Source: Glandiceps talaboti (taxonomy: Eukaryota > Hemichordata > Enteropneusta > Spengelidae). Taken from it: a DNA stretch of 64,000 nt. A model generated the notes under the pieces. It ran no database searches, was not told where the DNA came from, and saw only the letters and a program-made list of their open reading frames with translations. The stretch covers positions 4,714,501 to 4,778,500 of the forward strand of contig NC_135566.1 of NCBI RefSeq assembly GCF_964340395.1. Reading direction: 5' to 3'. The translations under genes were made by a program, and so were the position numbers. Shown here piece after piece: positions 1 through 21,330 of the stretch; the first letter of the stretch is position 1, and each line of letters opens with the position of its first letter.

Positions 1-9269
<9,269 letters not shown>

Positions 9270-9710
9270 CTTGATTCAGTGAGTGAATGGAACGGTAGCG
9301 TAAATCGGACACCACCCTTTATTATGTGAAAGTGTTTTGCATAGCAATGGACGACACCGTACATTGTTGAAATGAACACGTTACGCATACCTGCGCCTTA
9401 TGCATAATGTATACCTGACCGTTCATAGGTCACTGTCTCAAATGAAAGTGACATGGCCGAATCAAATAGAAATTAACTATATCTATAGTAAATATGTTAC
9501 TGTGATCACTTTAAAGTCATAGTTGCGACTGGATAGCAAGGTCAAGAAATATACGTTCAGGTGATTCAATTGTTGCGCATCATGAAACATAGTTTAAATA
9601 ATTCGTTCAGCTTCAGTAATATGTTTTATACTGCAAACCTTTTTTTTACATATTTCAAATATTTGTACTCACTTTTGCATATACATCGTATCACCATCCA
9701 TATTAACCTA

Positions 9711-9711
<1 letters not shown>

Positions 9712-9804
<93 letters not shown>
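9712..9804. repeat. (CA)n followed by (TA)n
   Basis: About 22 CA units (9712-9755) run into about 24 TA units up to the edge of a 73-bp palindrome arm. Confidence 0.97.
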
Positions 9805-9808
<4 letters not shown>

Positions 9809-10045
9809 TTGGTAGTACTGGAACTCTTTCTTGGGTGTAACTCGGAGTTTCACGCATATTGCGATCATCAGACACTCACAAATTACAAATAAATGCTCTC
9901 TGGAACTCTCACAGAGTGTCTGATGATCGCAATATGCGTGAAACTCCGAGTTACACCCAAGAAAGAGTTCCAGTACTACCAAAACTATTACGCTCTGCCA
10001 CTGCGGTATAGAGCACTGTCTTATAGCAGATTGATACTCACCGAG

Positions 10046-10131
<86 letters not shown>

Positions 10132-10190
10132 CTCGGTGAGTATCAATCTGCTAAGACAGTGCTCTATACCGCAGTGGCAGAGCGTAATAG
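9805..10190. mobile_element. Nested palindromic element flanked by (TA)n, copy I
   Basis: Module A: 9805-9877 and 9914-9986 are exact 73-bp reverse complements with a 36-base loop. Module B: about 9985-10047 and 10130-10190 are reverse complements apart from one extra TA, with a (TA)n loop of about 80 bp. The right side continues into another (TA)n tract to 10268. Both modules recur at 32571-33091. There is no coding capacity, so it is a foldback or non-autonomous element. Confidence 0.8.
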
Positions 10191-10270
<80 letters not shown>

Positions 10271-10574
10271 AAACGTGGATGGTCTCAGTAAAGCTTAAGT
10301 CAAGTATTTTCCAAAAGTTCTGACAATCTTAAGCTTTACCCTGTTAACAGAGCATCATTAGGTCTGTATAATTTGTAAGGTCATTCACATATCACATCAT
10401 ATGTGACTCAGACTAACGAAACTAATGTTTGTTGTTAGTGTAATAATGTCAGACTGTGACTTAATGTTAGATAATGACTGAATGATGAAAGAGATTTAGC
10501 TAGTAGAACCTGATGACAGCTATACAATGTCAACATTTGAAACATAGTGATGGAGAGTCGAATAATTCATATAC

Positions 10575-10637
10575 TCATCATCATCATCATCATCATCACC
10601 ACCACAACCGTCACATCACTACGATCATCATCATCAG

Positions 10638-10705
<68 letters not shown>

Positions 10706-10750
10706 CCATCACCACCACCACCACCACCACCACCACCACCACCACCACCA
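10575..10750. repeat. (CAT)n / (CAC)n trinucleotide array
   Basis: CAT units interrupted by CAC and CAG pass into a pure CAC run at about 10708-10750. The ORFs across it (poly-Ser, poly-Ile, poly-Asp) come from the repeat. Confidence 0.95.
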
Positions 10751-11356
10751 TATCGCCGCATCACCATCACCATCTACCCACCACCACTTCCATCTATACC
10801 ATCTCATATTTGGCGTCCACTAGCATAGTCCCTAAGTCTATTTTTTTCATTTACAAATGTACAAACTTTTTAGCAAGGAAAAAGCTATTAGGAATTTTGG
10901 AGCATGGTAAGGTATTGCAAGCAATCGCATGCTCTGATTTAATATTGTTACATAACCGTTCCAGAGAGCATTTATTTGTAATTTGTGATAGAGACACAAC
11001 CTAAAACCACCAATCCTGTTGGTGGAGGGTCTATGCTAAAACGGATACTTTTCATCTAAAAACCTACTGCTCGTGCATTTCACTGGACTAGTACTGTATC
11101 TATCCATGATAAACAGCGCGATTGTTGTATGGGGGAAGGGTGACATGGGCGTTATCTACACAACACCAATACCAACAACTGCTGTGGTTAGTCACTGCTT
11201 TTGTTTCTAGATAGCACTTTCCATTTGACAATTACTAGTATTCAAATTGTCGGGAAACGCCCTAAACCAGCAACGTAATACATATAGGGCTGAACTATTA
11301 ACGTACGCTATATAGTTGAGCTATTAAGTACGCTATCGTTTGGATATGAGTGATCA

Positions 11357-11368
11357 CTATATATAAAC
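11357..11368 (+). promoter_or_regulatory. TATA-like box upstream of the EGF transmembrane gene
   Basis: CTATATATAAAC lies 193-204 bp before the ATG at 11561. Distance and sequence suit a core promoter, but similar AT-rich strings are common here. Confidence 0.3.
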
Positions 11369-11560
11369 GTGTCTGATAAGTACCCACTAATCTAATGACT
11401 TGAGTTTATACACAAAATGTCTATATAATGTTAAATATAGAATTCTAATTTATAAATATGCAGATCAGGGTCATTACCATGACAATAGTTGACATTTCGA
11501 GTGAAAAGGCTATAGCTATATTGTGTGTATTGAAATACTGTACGAGGTCAGACGCACAAA

Positions 11561-11759
11561 ATGGCGACGCCCAGCATACTTCTGTCACTTGTGTTAATGC
11601 TTGGGTGTGTTTCCGACATTACTTACACCACACAGAGTTTTAAAATACCCCATCGACTAACGATTTGCGACATTGAGTCAGATACAAAAAATGTCAACGA
11701 GAAGGGTCTGGGTTTGTCGGTCAATGAGAATGCGCACAGTGACGGTGGAATGTTAACAG
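11561..11759 (+). CDS. EGF membrane gene exon 1: signal peptide
   Basis: ATG in context AAAATGGCG. MATPSILLSLVLMLGCVS is a typical signal peptide. Donor CAG|GTATGT, phase 1. Confidence 0.75.
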
Positions 11760-14700
11760 GTATGTAGGCCTATAATATGTATGTATACAAGGTATGCACT
11801 TTCTACTGTATTATACTGTCCTATGATCATGATGGGCTATATACGGAAAACCATGTGACGGTTTTTGGTTCCAATTATGGTTGGTTTTATCTTTGTGCAT
11901 AGTAGGAACATGCCTCCATGATTATAGAAAATCTCACAAGAATAATACTATTGAAGACATTACCATGTTACTTTCTGTCAAACAATTAAAACTAGGATGA
12001 CGTTTACATCCCTTTGAAGGAGGTAGTGGTGCGTTTTTATATTGGTCTGAACCGTACATTAACCTTTGCACCAGTGTAGTGTATTTTCGGGGTCTCCTTT
12101 TGTAAGGAGAGGAAGAGCTTTGTACTGACCCAATTGTGTTATTTACTTTTGAATAGAAGTAGAAAAAATACTGTCTGAATAAACAGTACATGGCTTTCTA
12201 TTGTGTACCTCTAGTTCTACTGTGCAATAGTGAATGGTAAAGCTATCGACACATATTTTATATATGCATAGTTTGGGCTAGAGGTGTTCAACTTTAAAAC
12301 ACCACCCTTGGCTAGTGACATGTTCTAGTACTCATGTTCAAATCTATTCCCTCATTATATAATATCTATTTTTTTTAAAAAGAAAGACAGTTTCCTTTTT
12401 CCTGTTAGATGATTAGTCTGTTAGTCAGAATGCATGAAAGCCAGTGAGTGTCATCTGAATCTGAAAACATAACAAATCCACTTTTGGCGGATGTTTCTAG
12501 ATTAAACTTTATGTACAAAAATACACGAGGCTGCAGAAGTGAAAATAAACACAAAGAGCAACAACGCTTTTTAAAGTTTTCAAATCTGAAACCTCTCCCC
12601 GTCCTTCAGTATGTTGAAATAAGTTAATGCTCTTGGACATACATATACGGAGATTTTACACCCCTTATCTTAGACATAAACAAGTTGTTTTGATTTCCAT
12701 ATGTACTAGTCATATACCGTTTTTTCCTCTCTATATAATCTCGTTCACAGTGAAACTTAAAAAGAATGTCATTTTCGAAGACTTCACAGAAGTACAACTT
12801 AAAGCACGCCCTCTACGCCAATCCAAATCAGTGGGCCAGTGGATTTCTTCATCACGTGATGAATATATTCTATCTTGTAAATATGTGAACGACACTATTC
12901 TTCGTGCTACGCCATCTTTGGGAAATGAGACGTTGAATTTTATTTGGAAATATCACAGGCATGGAATCGGAGACATTGAGATCATGTGAGTTATCTATGA
13001 CAAACTTGAATACCACTGTTTTCAATTTGTGCACAAATATGGAATGCAGTCCACTTTGATTGCTATACCCTTGCCCAAATATGGCAAGTTCACTAGCTAT
13101 TAAAGGTCCACTTTTAGAAAGAATTAAATATTAGGTGTGAAAAATAGTTTTCCGGCAGAGCTACTGAAAAGGTTAGTCCAGAACAAAAGAACCCATGGCT
13201 CCACTGATAAGAAACCCTGGCCTGTGCAAAAGTATGGAATACAATCCACTTCACTTCTTCTGCTCTTGCCCAAATATGGAATATAATCTACTTCGAGTTT
13301 CTCAGACTACCTTAACATTTTCGTAGATTAATGGGATTTGCAGTTTTAGTCGATGATAGATATTGTACCAGAAACCTCGTTAGAACTGACTAATGTAACT
13401 ATGGTACAAAGCAGTAAACCCAACCTTAGCACAAAATACAGAATTCGATGTCTAAACAATGTCAAAGATGAGAATGGATTCACGTTACTAAATTTAGGTT
13501 GAAACTCCTTTTGTTCATAGTACAAATTCCACAAACGTCCAAAACTATGCTGCATGTCATTTTATACTACAATAATAATATTATACTATTATGGTCTGTG
13601 ACTCTATGCATTTTAAGGTTACATGATTGTATGCACACAATAACATATTTTGGTTTCAGAGCTCTGGTCAGAATGAAAGTGTTTGAGAATCAGCGGTGGT
13701 CAATACTGAAATATAAAATTGGTGGTGAAAGGAATCGAGATGGTAAGATGCTGAAGTTTTTTACATTTACAGTGTTGATGCGAAATGTATTTGATTACTA
13801 CGAGTGCAAAATTGAATAACCTTATATAAATATTACAGAAAAAACAACATTTGCGATTAAAATTTCAGACTACTTTCTTGAAATCATGTCACGATTCTCA
13901 ATCATGATCATCAAAATTAATGGCTACCTGCATTCTCGATATACGGTTTTTATGCTTTCACAGCGTCTAGTTATGAATGTTACATATTTTAAAATGTATA
14001 TTTTTACAGAACATTTCCTGATAAAAGTTCCTTACAACACGCCTTGATACCAATCATACCACGAATAACATTATTCATGACATGTCGTGTTTTGCATTCT
14101 CTTCTTTTTTTCTCTCAAATGCAAATTAAAGTGCGGTCAACGGAAAATTGTGGTGTTCGGCCGTGCCAAAATGACGGAGCTTGTGGTCGTCGGGACAACA
14201 CATATATATGCCAATGCCAAGACGGATACATCGGTTCACATTGCCAATGTAAGTCTCAATTCTAGTTCTTTACATACTGCAGAAAGTACATTTTGGTTCA
14301 ATCAGTAGAGAAGATAGTTTTAATATATGATAAATCAACAGGTGGTTGAAAATCCAAATGAACAAATTTAACTATTTCTGCTTCAAGAAAATTCCCATCA
14401 AACTAAGTTTAAAATGTCTTATTGTCAAGGAGCTTCTTAACACAGATCAATTTTGATCTTAATCTGTAAGATACGACGTTTTGTACCTCCTCTACCAGTC
14501 AGATCTCAGAGAAAATTGGTTTGAACTCAGACCACCTTGGAGGTCTGAGATTAGGGCTGAACGACGCGTATCTAACGGTTGAGTTTGGTCTTAGATAATA
14601 TGTGGCATTAGCCACAATCGTATTGAGTGATTTTGAACAAACGTTTTAAAACTGCAATTGGAACATTTTCTGAAACTGTTGTGTAGGATATAATGACTTA

Positions 14701-17700
14701 GTCGTGGTAGTGTACACCCTGAACCGTATTGAACCACCTTTGACTAAACATATGTAGCTGTACATGTAGTAGTATGTTGCAATATATCCGATCAAATTGA
14801 CCTTTCTTGTCCGGACCCAAATATCAGAGCCCAATGCAATCACAATTTCAACGTATTACTGTTCTACCCATTGATAAAATCGATCACCAATTAAATTATT
14901 AATTATTTATATTTTAACAATTTTCAGTAATATATACAATTGCTGGTAGTGAAGGTTTAACATAAGTTTTGCATTTATATAACTTGTACGTTTTTTATTT
15001 AATTTTCGTGTGATCTGTCACTTTTCCAGACCAGTACTTATTCTCTGGAATGGGGTCTCGCAATCAATAAATACATGCATGTCGCTATTCCAACAAGGAC
15101 AAATAAATGCACATTAAACTAAATTAGTTTTATTAAACAGAATTAAAGGTATCCTGTAGTCTAAGTGAATTCTGAAAAAAACCTAATGTTTGTTAACTCA
15201 TGGATGTAATGAGTTACTAGTAAATTTGCTCACATATATCTGACAGGTGGCATAATTCAGTATTTTCTCCAAATTATTGTTTTTGAGTTTTTATTTATTT
15301 TAGTTTTTGTTTAATTTACAATTAGATATGGATCTCTGTGCAAGTACGCCCTGTCAAAATGGCGGAGTGTGTCTTCAACCAGATGAAGAGTACGCCTGTA
15401 CGTGTATGTACGGATTCATAGGAATAAACTGTGAAATAGGTACGTGTGTGTTGTTTTCATAAAACGCGCCGTGGGGAATTTTGAGGACAATATTACTACT
15501 ACTTGGTATCCAGGCTAGCAAAATGTCTCCTGCTTAATTTGGTATTAATATACATAATGTTGATTGAAGAGATGTGTTCGATTATGAATATTGAAAAAAA
15601 AAACATTTTGACAATCTCTTATATCTTCTAAAATGACGTGTAATTTTAACAAAAGTTGACGATTTCGAAAGAATTGTCATATCACTACTACATTACAACG
15701 AGTGCCAAAAATGCAGGGTGATATGCGTGGTGTGAGACAATCTTTGTCGGTGCTTTTGAAGTAAAATTAACGCAACAATTTAGTTACTTTTTTGATGGAA
15801 GACTTTGATCACAATGTTACTTCAGTGGCAGAGTCGTCAAAATTCCTCATTTCATTTACAGTGATCCCAAATATCATAACCTGTGCTGATGAACCTTGCA
15901 AACACGGTGGAACATGTTATCAAAGTGATGTCCATGGCTATGTATGTACCTGTGATGATGGGTATGGAGGGGTAGATTGTCAAATAGGTAAGCAACTACA
16001 AAACAGTCTCATTTTTTGTAGTAGTTAGTAGTCCCGAACTCGGAGCATAATTTAAAACTGTACTCACTGCAACTAGAAGTTTTTAAGAAAAAAAAATGTT
16101 AGATATAACGACAAACTCGTAATATCATCATACACCCCGAACAATATCAAGTTAAATCACATGTGGGTAAATGTTTTTTTACAGCTGTACACAAAGTATA
16201 GTAAAATAAATTAAATTAAATTAATTTTAGGTCCACACTCAAAATACAACGCGAGTCAACATTTAGCCATTTGTCTTTATGCAAAGGATGTATCAGTTTA
16301 TAGTGACAAACTTCGGCCAAAAAGCCAGACATGTGAACGCAAACATTTGCTGTGGTTACCTCTTTTGACAGATTTAGATTCGGATAGTTGTGCGTCGAGT
16401 CCGTGTGTTTATGGTACATGTAGGAACGTTGCACGTGGATATCTGTGTACTTGTCTAACAGGATGGACCGGACAGCGGTGTCATTTAGGTAAGAAAGAAC
16501 CTCAAAATACTTGAGTTAACACTGTCACTGAATACTGCACGGTAAATGTAGCTTGTCAGATATGCCGTGCCAGGGCGCCCAGGCTGGTGTGCGCATTGGT
16601 CTTCCATTGAAGTAATTTACTCTCGGTAAAAACCCAATTTCTCGTGGGGTGGGGGTATTTCCTTTTGTGAAGTCAGAAATCGAGCAAATACCTACGAATA
16701 ACACTATTACTGTGTTTTGGATCGGCTTGCGATTTACTTTGAAATACGCGTTTTAGTGGTCTGAGGTTCAAGCTTGCATATCTTGTATTTCATCGCCTAC
16801 ACTTTTTCCACATCGTATACGAGTGAGATTGCCGACTGACACCTATACCATTCTGTTTTATGACCTATGCATCATATCGTACATATCAATTTATTAGTAA
16901 TCCTTACACCCTTACAGTTACTTCTATCGGTGAAACAACACAATCCACATCAATTACTGGCAGTGGTGGTTCGCCTAATCGACAATCATCATCGAAAGAA
17001 CTTAACAGTAAGTAGTATTTTACTACATCTTAGTTGCAATCACTTGATTTATTTTCGACCGGCTTATATCTTTGTTGTTTGTTTTTTAATGAAAGATCAT
17101 GAATTGCGTGTAACATGAGGCCAAACCTGTTAACAAATAAAGTGAAGGCACGACGTAGTGGATAAGCATTTGTAACTGATATACAATAGGAGCCAGCTAT
17201 TTAAACCAGAAAGAAACGTTATCAGATTCGATAGACAAATCCTACTAGCATTGCAACATTTCATCCTCTGGCTTGACTAACATTTGGCTAACATTGCTAT
17301 ACTATTACTAGTATTTCATCGTTTGGTTCGACAAAAAACTTACCAACATTGCTACAGTTTCTTCACATTAGCTATCATTAGCAGATCCTCAACATTCAAA
17401 GGATTAAAATGTAGTTACCCGACCCCCACCCTGTTTTTCATACCGATTCTGTTTTTGTTTTTTTACATATTTGAGAAAAAAATAATAAAACTGCGAAAAT
17501 TGCGAAGTCTCACAAGAAACAATGGATGCGGTAACTGACAAAATAAAAATGTTCTTCCAATCTGTAATGGATGTACTTCTGATGAGAAGAAACCAATAAC
17601 ACAGAGACCATATGGAAAATAAAGGAAAATATAACTACCTGAACTAGACACTCACATATGATATATGTATATATATAATAACATACCTACCCACCCATTC

Positions 17701-18989
17701 TAAAAGTGAGCGTAATCGGAACAGTTTTTTTTTTGTTAGGCCTATCACATTATAGGCGAACTAGAAACTAGAACGAAGCAGTATATGCAAAAACAATATT
17801 GAGTCAAACGATAAAATTACAGTGTAAAATGACGGTGTTAATAAGATTTTAGTCGGGCCAGAAAACAATGTGTTTCAGTTAGCTGGATTAGTATTTTCAT
17901 TTGTCATCATATTTTGAGCAAAGTGGGGGTTTTCCTCATATTTGTCTATTTCTTCCTACAGTTGGTATTATCATTGGTATCGTTGTTGCTGCAATAGTTG
18001 GTGTTGCCATAGGGATAAGTCTCACTCTCTTCATATATTGCCTAAGGTACGTCAGACTTCGAACTGAGACCCTAATGATTACCGGTAGAGGGGGGGGGGG
18101 TAATTTCGCGTGACCGGTGATTGCTACTGAATGAAAACATTGTATCCAGCTCTGAATTATTTGTTGAATGTTAGTTTGCTTGAATTCCTATCCGCGTTAA
18201 AAAGACTAAAGACGCTCAAAGGAAACATTTTCTGAGCAGAAATTTACACGATTTACCAAAAACTTTAGCTCGAAGAGAGCTCTGACGTCATGTATGCAAA
18301 TAAGCCAAATCTACGTGTTGGTCTGAACTTGAGATAGGTAAGACATGAGGGCTTGTCACGGTGATGGCGACGGGATGCAACGGATTTGTCAACAAAAACA
18401 TGAGTATTGAGCAACCTCAGAACTTTAATCGTATTTCATAGCATGTTACTCTGATCTTGTTATTTTAAGATGTGATTATCTTCCTTTCACTTCATTTTCA
18501 CTGTATCTTCACCTTTTTTGTTCATTTAGAAGAAGAGATGATGACATTGTGATAGTTGCGACAGAGGACAAGATGGCACCTGGTCGACCCAGGGGAAGCA
18601 ATGAAGGCAACGAATTCGGCATGCGATCGTATGAATCAATGTCGTCGATCGATGATGTCATACCAGATGACACTCCTCCAGTGGTACTAACAGGGGAACG
18701 TTACTATAATGAAAGTGGTGAATATGACGTCAATAATCAAACGTTGACCCAGCAAAGTCTTCAAATTCACGACCAGCGAGAGTCGAATACGCCGACAACG
18801 TCATATAGACATCAAGAGTACAATGTTGCTGCAAGCACACCTCAAAATGCAAATATAACATTGAACATTACTCAGTCAGAGCAAGGGACGGAAGACCATA
18901 ACAGCAGTAACGGAGAATCAACGATTGATAACTTGGCATCGCGATCCGATACTAGAGAACCGTATAGCAATATAGGCCAACCAGACTAG
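11561..18989 (+). CDS. Single-pass membrane protein with four EGF modules and a Tyr-containing tail
   Basis: Ten exons join in frame: 11561-11759, 12751-12985, 13660-13742, 14132-14248, 15326-15439, 15862-15987, 16372-16488, 16918-17007, 17962-18046 and 18530-18989, giving 541 residues. Order: signal peptide (about 1-18), an unassigned region to residue 172 (one Cys and an FIWKY segment, faintly Ig-like but lacking a second Cys), four EGF modules (173-330), a Ser/Thr-rich stalk (331-360), one membrane span (361-387, GIIIGIVVAAIVGVAIGISL) and a cytoplasmic tail (388-541). The tail has Y423, Y447-Y448-N449, Y454 and Y534-S-N; the YxN pattern at 447 and 534 suits Grb2-type SH2 binding if phosphorylated. 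An adhesion or receptor role at the cell surface is inferred. No named ortholog is recognised. Confidence 0.82.
12751..12985 (+). CDS. EGF membrane gene exon 2: N-terminal domain
   Basis: Acceptor TTCACAG; the frame is open over 78 codons to AT|GTGAGT. It contains EYILSCKYVNDT and LNFIWKYHRH, spaced like the B-strand Cys and C-strand Trp of an Ig fold, but no partner cysteine is found in this or the next exon. Confidence 0.7.
13020..13290 (+). repeat. Diverged direct duplication inside intron 2 of the EGF membrane gene
   Basis: 13028-13082 (GTGCACAAATATGGAATGCA, then AGTCCACTT and CTTGCCCAAATATGG) is repeated in diverged form at about 13213-13275 (GTGCAAAAGTATGGAATACA, then ATCCACTT and CTTGCCCAAATATGG), about 185 bp apart. 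Confidence 0.6.
13660..13742 (+). CDS. EGF membrane gene exon 3
   Basis: An 83-bp exon, phase 2 in and phase 1 out, encoding ALVRMKVFENQRWSILKYK and IGGERNRDG. Acceptor GGTTTCAG, donor G|GTAAGA. Supported by frame linkage between exon 2 and the first EGF exon. Confidence 0.62.
14132..14248 (+). CDS. EGF membrane gene exon 4: EGF module 1
   Basis: A 39-codon phase 1-1 exon: NCGVRPCQNDGAC, then YICQCQDGYIGSHC. The acceptor is the weak ATTAAAG, chosen because it alone gives phase 1 ahead of the module. Confidence 0.8.
15326..15439 (+). CDS. EGF membrane gene exon 5: EGF module 2
   Basis: A 38-codon phase 1-1 exon: LCASTPCQNGGVC, then YACTCMYGFIGINC. Acceptor ACAATTAG, donor G|GTACGT. Confidence 0.86.
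15862..15987 (+). CDS. EGF membrane gene exon 6: EGF module 3
   Basis: A 42-codon phase 1-1 exon: TCADEPCKHGGTC, then YVCTCDDGYGGVDC. Acceptor TTTACAG, donor G|GTAAGC. Confidence 0.87.
16372..16488 (+). CDS. EGF membrane gene exon 7: EGF module 4
   Basis: A 39-codon phase 1-1 exon: SCASSPCVYGTC, then YLCTCLTGWTGQRC. Acceptor TTGACAG, donor G|GTAAGA. Confidence 0.86.
16918..17007 (+). CDS. EGF membrane gene exon 8: Ser/Thr-rich stalk
   Basis: A 30-codon phase 1-1 exon encoding TSIGETTQSTSITGSGGSP, then NRQSSSKELN. This composition suits an O-glycosylated stalk between the EGF modules and the membrane. Confidence 0.7.
17230..17360 (+). repeat. Three degenerate copies of the 43-bp dispersed repeat
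   Basis: Blocks such as ATTTCATCGTTTGGTTCGAC and CTTACCAACATTGCTACAG match the unit at 2384-2600 in the same orientation. Located in the stalk-to-membrane intron of the EGF membrane gene. Confidence 0.65.
17962..18046 (+). CDS. EGF membrane gene exon 9: transmembrane helix
   Basis: An 85-bp exon, phase 1 in and phase 2 out, encoding one 23-25 residue hydrophobic helix with GxxxG-like glycine spacing (IGIVVAAIVG), then YCLR. Acceptor CCTACAG, donor AG|GTACGT. Confidence 0.82.
18530..18989 (+). CDS. EGF membrane gene exon 10: cytoplasmic tail and stop
   Basis: Acceptor CATTTAG. It encodes RRRDDDIVIVATEDK followed by a 138-residue acidic, Ser/Asn/Thr-rich, probably disordered tail. Tyr motifs include YYNESGEYD and, at the extreme C-terminus, EPYSNIGQPD. 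TAG ends at 18989. Confidence 0.85.
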
Positions 18990-20049
18990 TTCGTATAGGC
19001 CTTTAACACTTCCTACGAAGTTTTTAAGGAAAGTCATTTTATTTGTGGAGGGGGTGTAAACTTTTCTAAACAATGGGTAAAATGAAATGACAATCAGGTA
19101 TATGGAAATCAGTTATACCACCCGTATGTACCACCACGCAGTTTACCACGCAGCTACAAACATTGAATATTATGCTCATTTTTTCAGAATCAGAAAAAAA
19201 AAATTCTGCTTTGAATGAGATCGCCAACTCAACATTTCTAGCACAATGCCGACTTTGGGGACCCTTCACTACTAATTACGAGCGGGGGCTGGAAATCAAA
19301 CCCTGTCAGCTGCGTAAAATATTGGACCCTCCCCCGATTCCGTTTCCTGAAAAGTGGTCCTCCCTCAATTTCCATTTAGTCTATTTGTCTAAAACATGAC
19401 CTTCCCATACTCAAATACCTTTTTTGTTTTCATAAATGGGTTAAAATGCTGTCTGAGAGTCAACCAGAATCAATGGTAAGGACTCAATCCAACAGCCACC
19501 ACCACATTAATTACTGAAGGCTCCCTTAGACACAAAAGTTACGTTACTTGTGATTGTATTATGTGCTTACCTCCACAAAATGACAATACATTTGGAACCG
19601 CGAACCCTTTCACAAAATCATGGCCATCTATGACCATTCAACTCTCCATGACCTTTCAACCTCAGAATTCTCTATTTGAAAGTTGTGCCAACGCCTCCGT
19701 ATTGGCCGAAAGGGGTCATCATACAGAGCCTGCAAGAGAAATGTAGCGTTTGCTCTGTGTATGTTGACACACATAATTAGAAACCATAGTTGCCCAGATA
19801 ACGATTACAGCATTCCATCGTTCTCATGTCTTTGAAGTTAGCCGCATCACACAGTATTTCGTTTGTATCTCAGAGGTTTGTATACATCAGCATCTCAAAT
19901 AGCACATTATTTCAGTGTACAAGCCCTGTAATGTTTCATGAACCAAAATCACCCATCAGTGGCGGTGATATCGATTATAATTTGAGCTTCACCGATCAAG
20001 AGACGAGGAAATAGAATACAGTGTTTTTTACCAGTGGCAAATTTGTTAT

Positions 20050-20168
20050 AAATATGAACATATTAAACCATGTAGCAATTACGTTAAATTCTACCGCAGT
20101 CAAATGTAAATATGAACATATTAAACCATATAGCAATTACGTTAAATTCTACCGCAGTCAAAATGTAA
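20050..20168 (+). repeat. 58-bp direct tandem duplication
   Basis: AAATATGAACATATTAAACC at 20050 recurs at 20108. The two copies differ by a base in the middle (CATGTAGC versus CATATAGC) and a small indel at the end. Confidence 0.9.
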
Positions 20169-20429
20169 ATAAGTATTGTAGAACATTTTTAAATTTAATA
20201 ATAACGACGTTATACTGGATTTTTAAAATATATTTTTGTACTTATGTACAGACAATAAAAGTACAATTTTATACCGCACATAATATAAGGTATGTTCATT
20301 CACTAACATAATTTCACTCAAGATTACTTTACAGTGCAATAATGTTTTAATACAATTTAACTAATAAAGTATTGTTCATACCTTTGTATACATAGTACAT
20401 ATGCCATGTTTTGTGTTGTTTCCATTGCC

Positions 20430-20432
<3 letters not shown>

Positions 20433-20524
<92 letters not shown>
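20433..20524. repeat. (GA)n microsatellite
   Basis: About 46 uninterrupted GA units. Confidence 0.98.
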
Positions 20525-20526
<2 letters not shown>

Positions 20527-20939
20527 CAGGCACAGACAGGGGAGACAGAACACACAAATAAATAAATAAATAACAAACAAACAAACAAACAGAAACTGGG
20601 ATTACATATTATTTTATTCTATTTCCATCATGCACATTCTATCTGTACTATACAAATTTACAAGGATATACTTTGGGCTAAGTGTTTTACTACACAAAAA
20701 AGTTGGGCATGATGGGAAAATGACCTTTCGTTGCAAGATATTTAGTACATACATATTTTCGACTTCTCGGGAAACTCTTTTAACTGCAGATTTAAATTTG
20801 GTACACATACTCTTTAGGGTAATGTGTAATTTGTTATTAATAATTTTCAGTGATTAAGCTATACCTAAGAATGTACCCTTCAAATTCCGTATAATTTGGT
20901 ACATACTAAGCACATATATCCTGGTTTTCGGTAATTGGG

Positions 20940-21330
20940 CAATATCCTGCATTAGCTTCTCATCAAATAGCCAAAGTGTACTGACAAGTTTAAATCTTGA
21001 GCGAAAACTTAGTTTTGAATCTGTCACCATGTTAAAACTGTACTGTGTAACTGGAGTATAATTGTTCGAACAGATAACCACAATATATTCTCTAAAAAAA
21101 AATTTAAAATACCAATAATTCGACATTGTACATGTTAATCAGTGGTCGATATTATCCATAAGCAGTACAGAAACAGTTGTAAATTGTTATCGCCATTGAG
21201 GGCGCTGATTTTGGGGTGTGGACCCAAAAATCAATTTGATATACAGCAGCTACAGAAATACGTTTATCCACAGGTAATGCAATACCGGTCACAGTGTACG
21301 ATATTACAACTTTTACTAAAAAAATTTCCA
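20940..21330 (+). repeat. Interspersed repeat, copy 1
   Basis: About 390 bp resembling 34230-34610 in the same orientation. The best-conserved block is GTACATGTTAATCAGTGGTC followed by GATATTATCCATAAG, then GAGGGCGCTGATTTTGGG. There is no coding capacity, and the termini are unclear. Confidence 0.75.

Larger units (their letters stand above)
9270..11560. promoter_or_regulatory. Head-to-head spacer between two EGF genes
   Basis: The two predicted start codons (9269 minus, 11561 plus) face away from each other across 2.29 kb, so both promoters should lie here. Most of the middle is repeat: CA/TA tracts, nested palindromes and CAT/CAC arrays. A TATA-like CTATATATAAAC at 11357-11368 lies about 200 bp before the plus-strand ATG. 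No coding exon is seen. Confidence 0.5.

Noticed and set aside
10513-11004. ORFs rich in poly-Ile, poly-Ser, poly-Pro and poly-Asp
   Set aside because: Translations of the CAT/CAC array, with no splice support.
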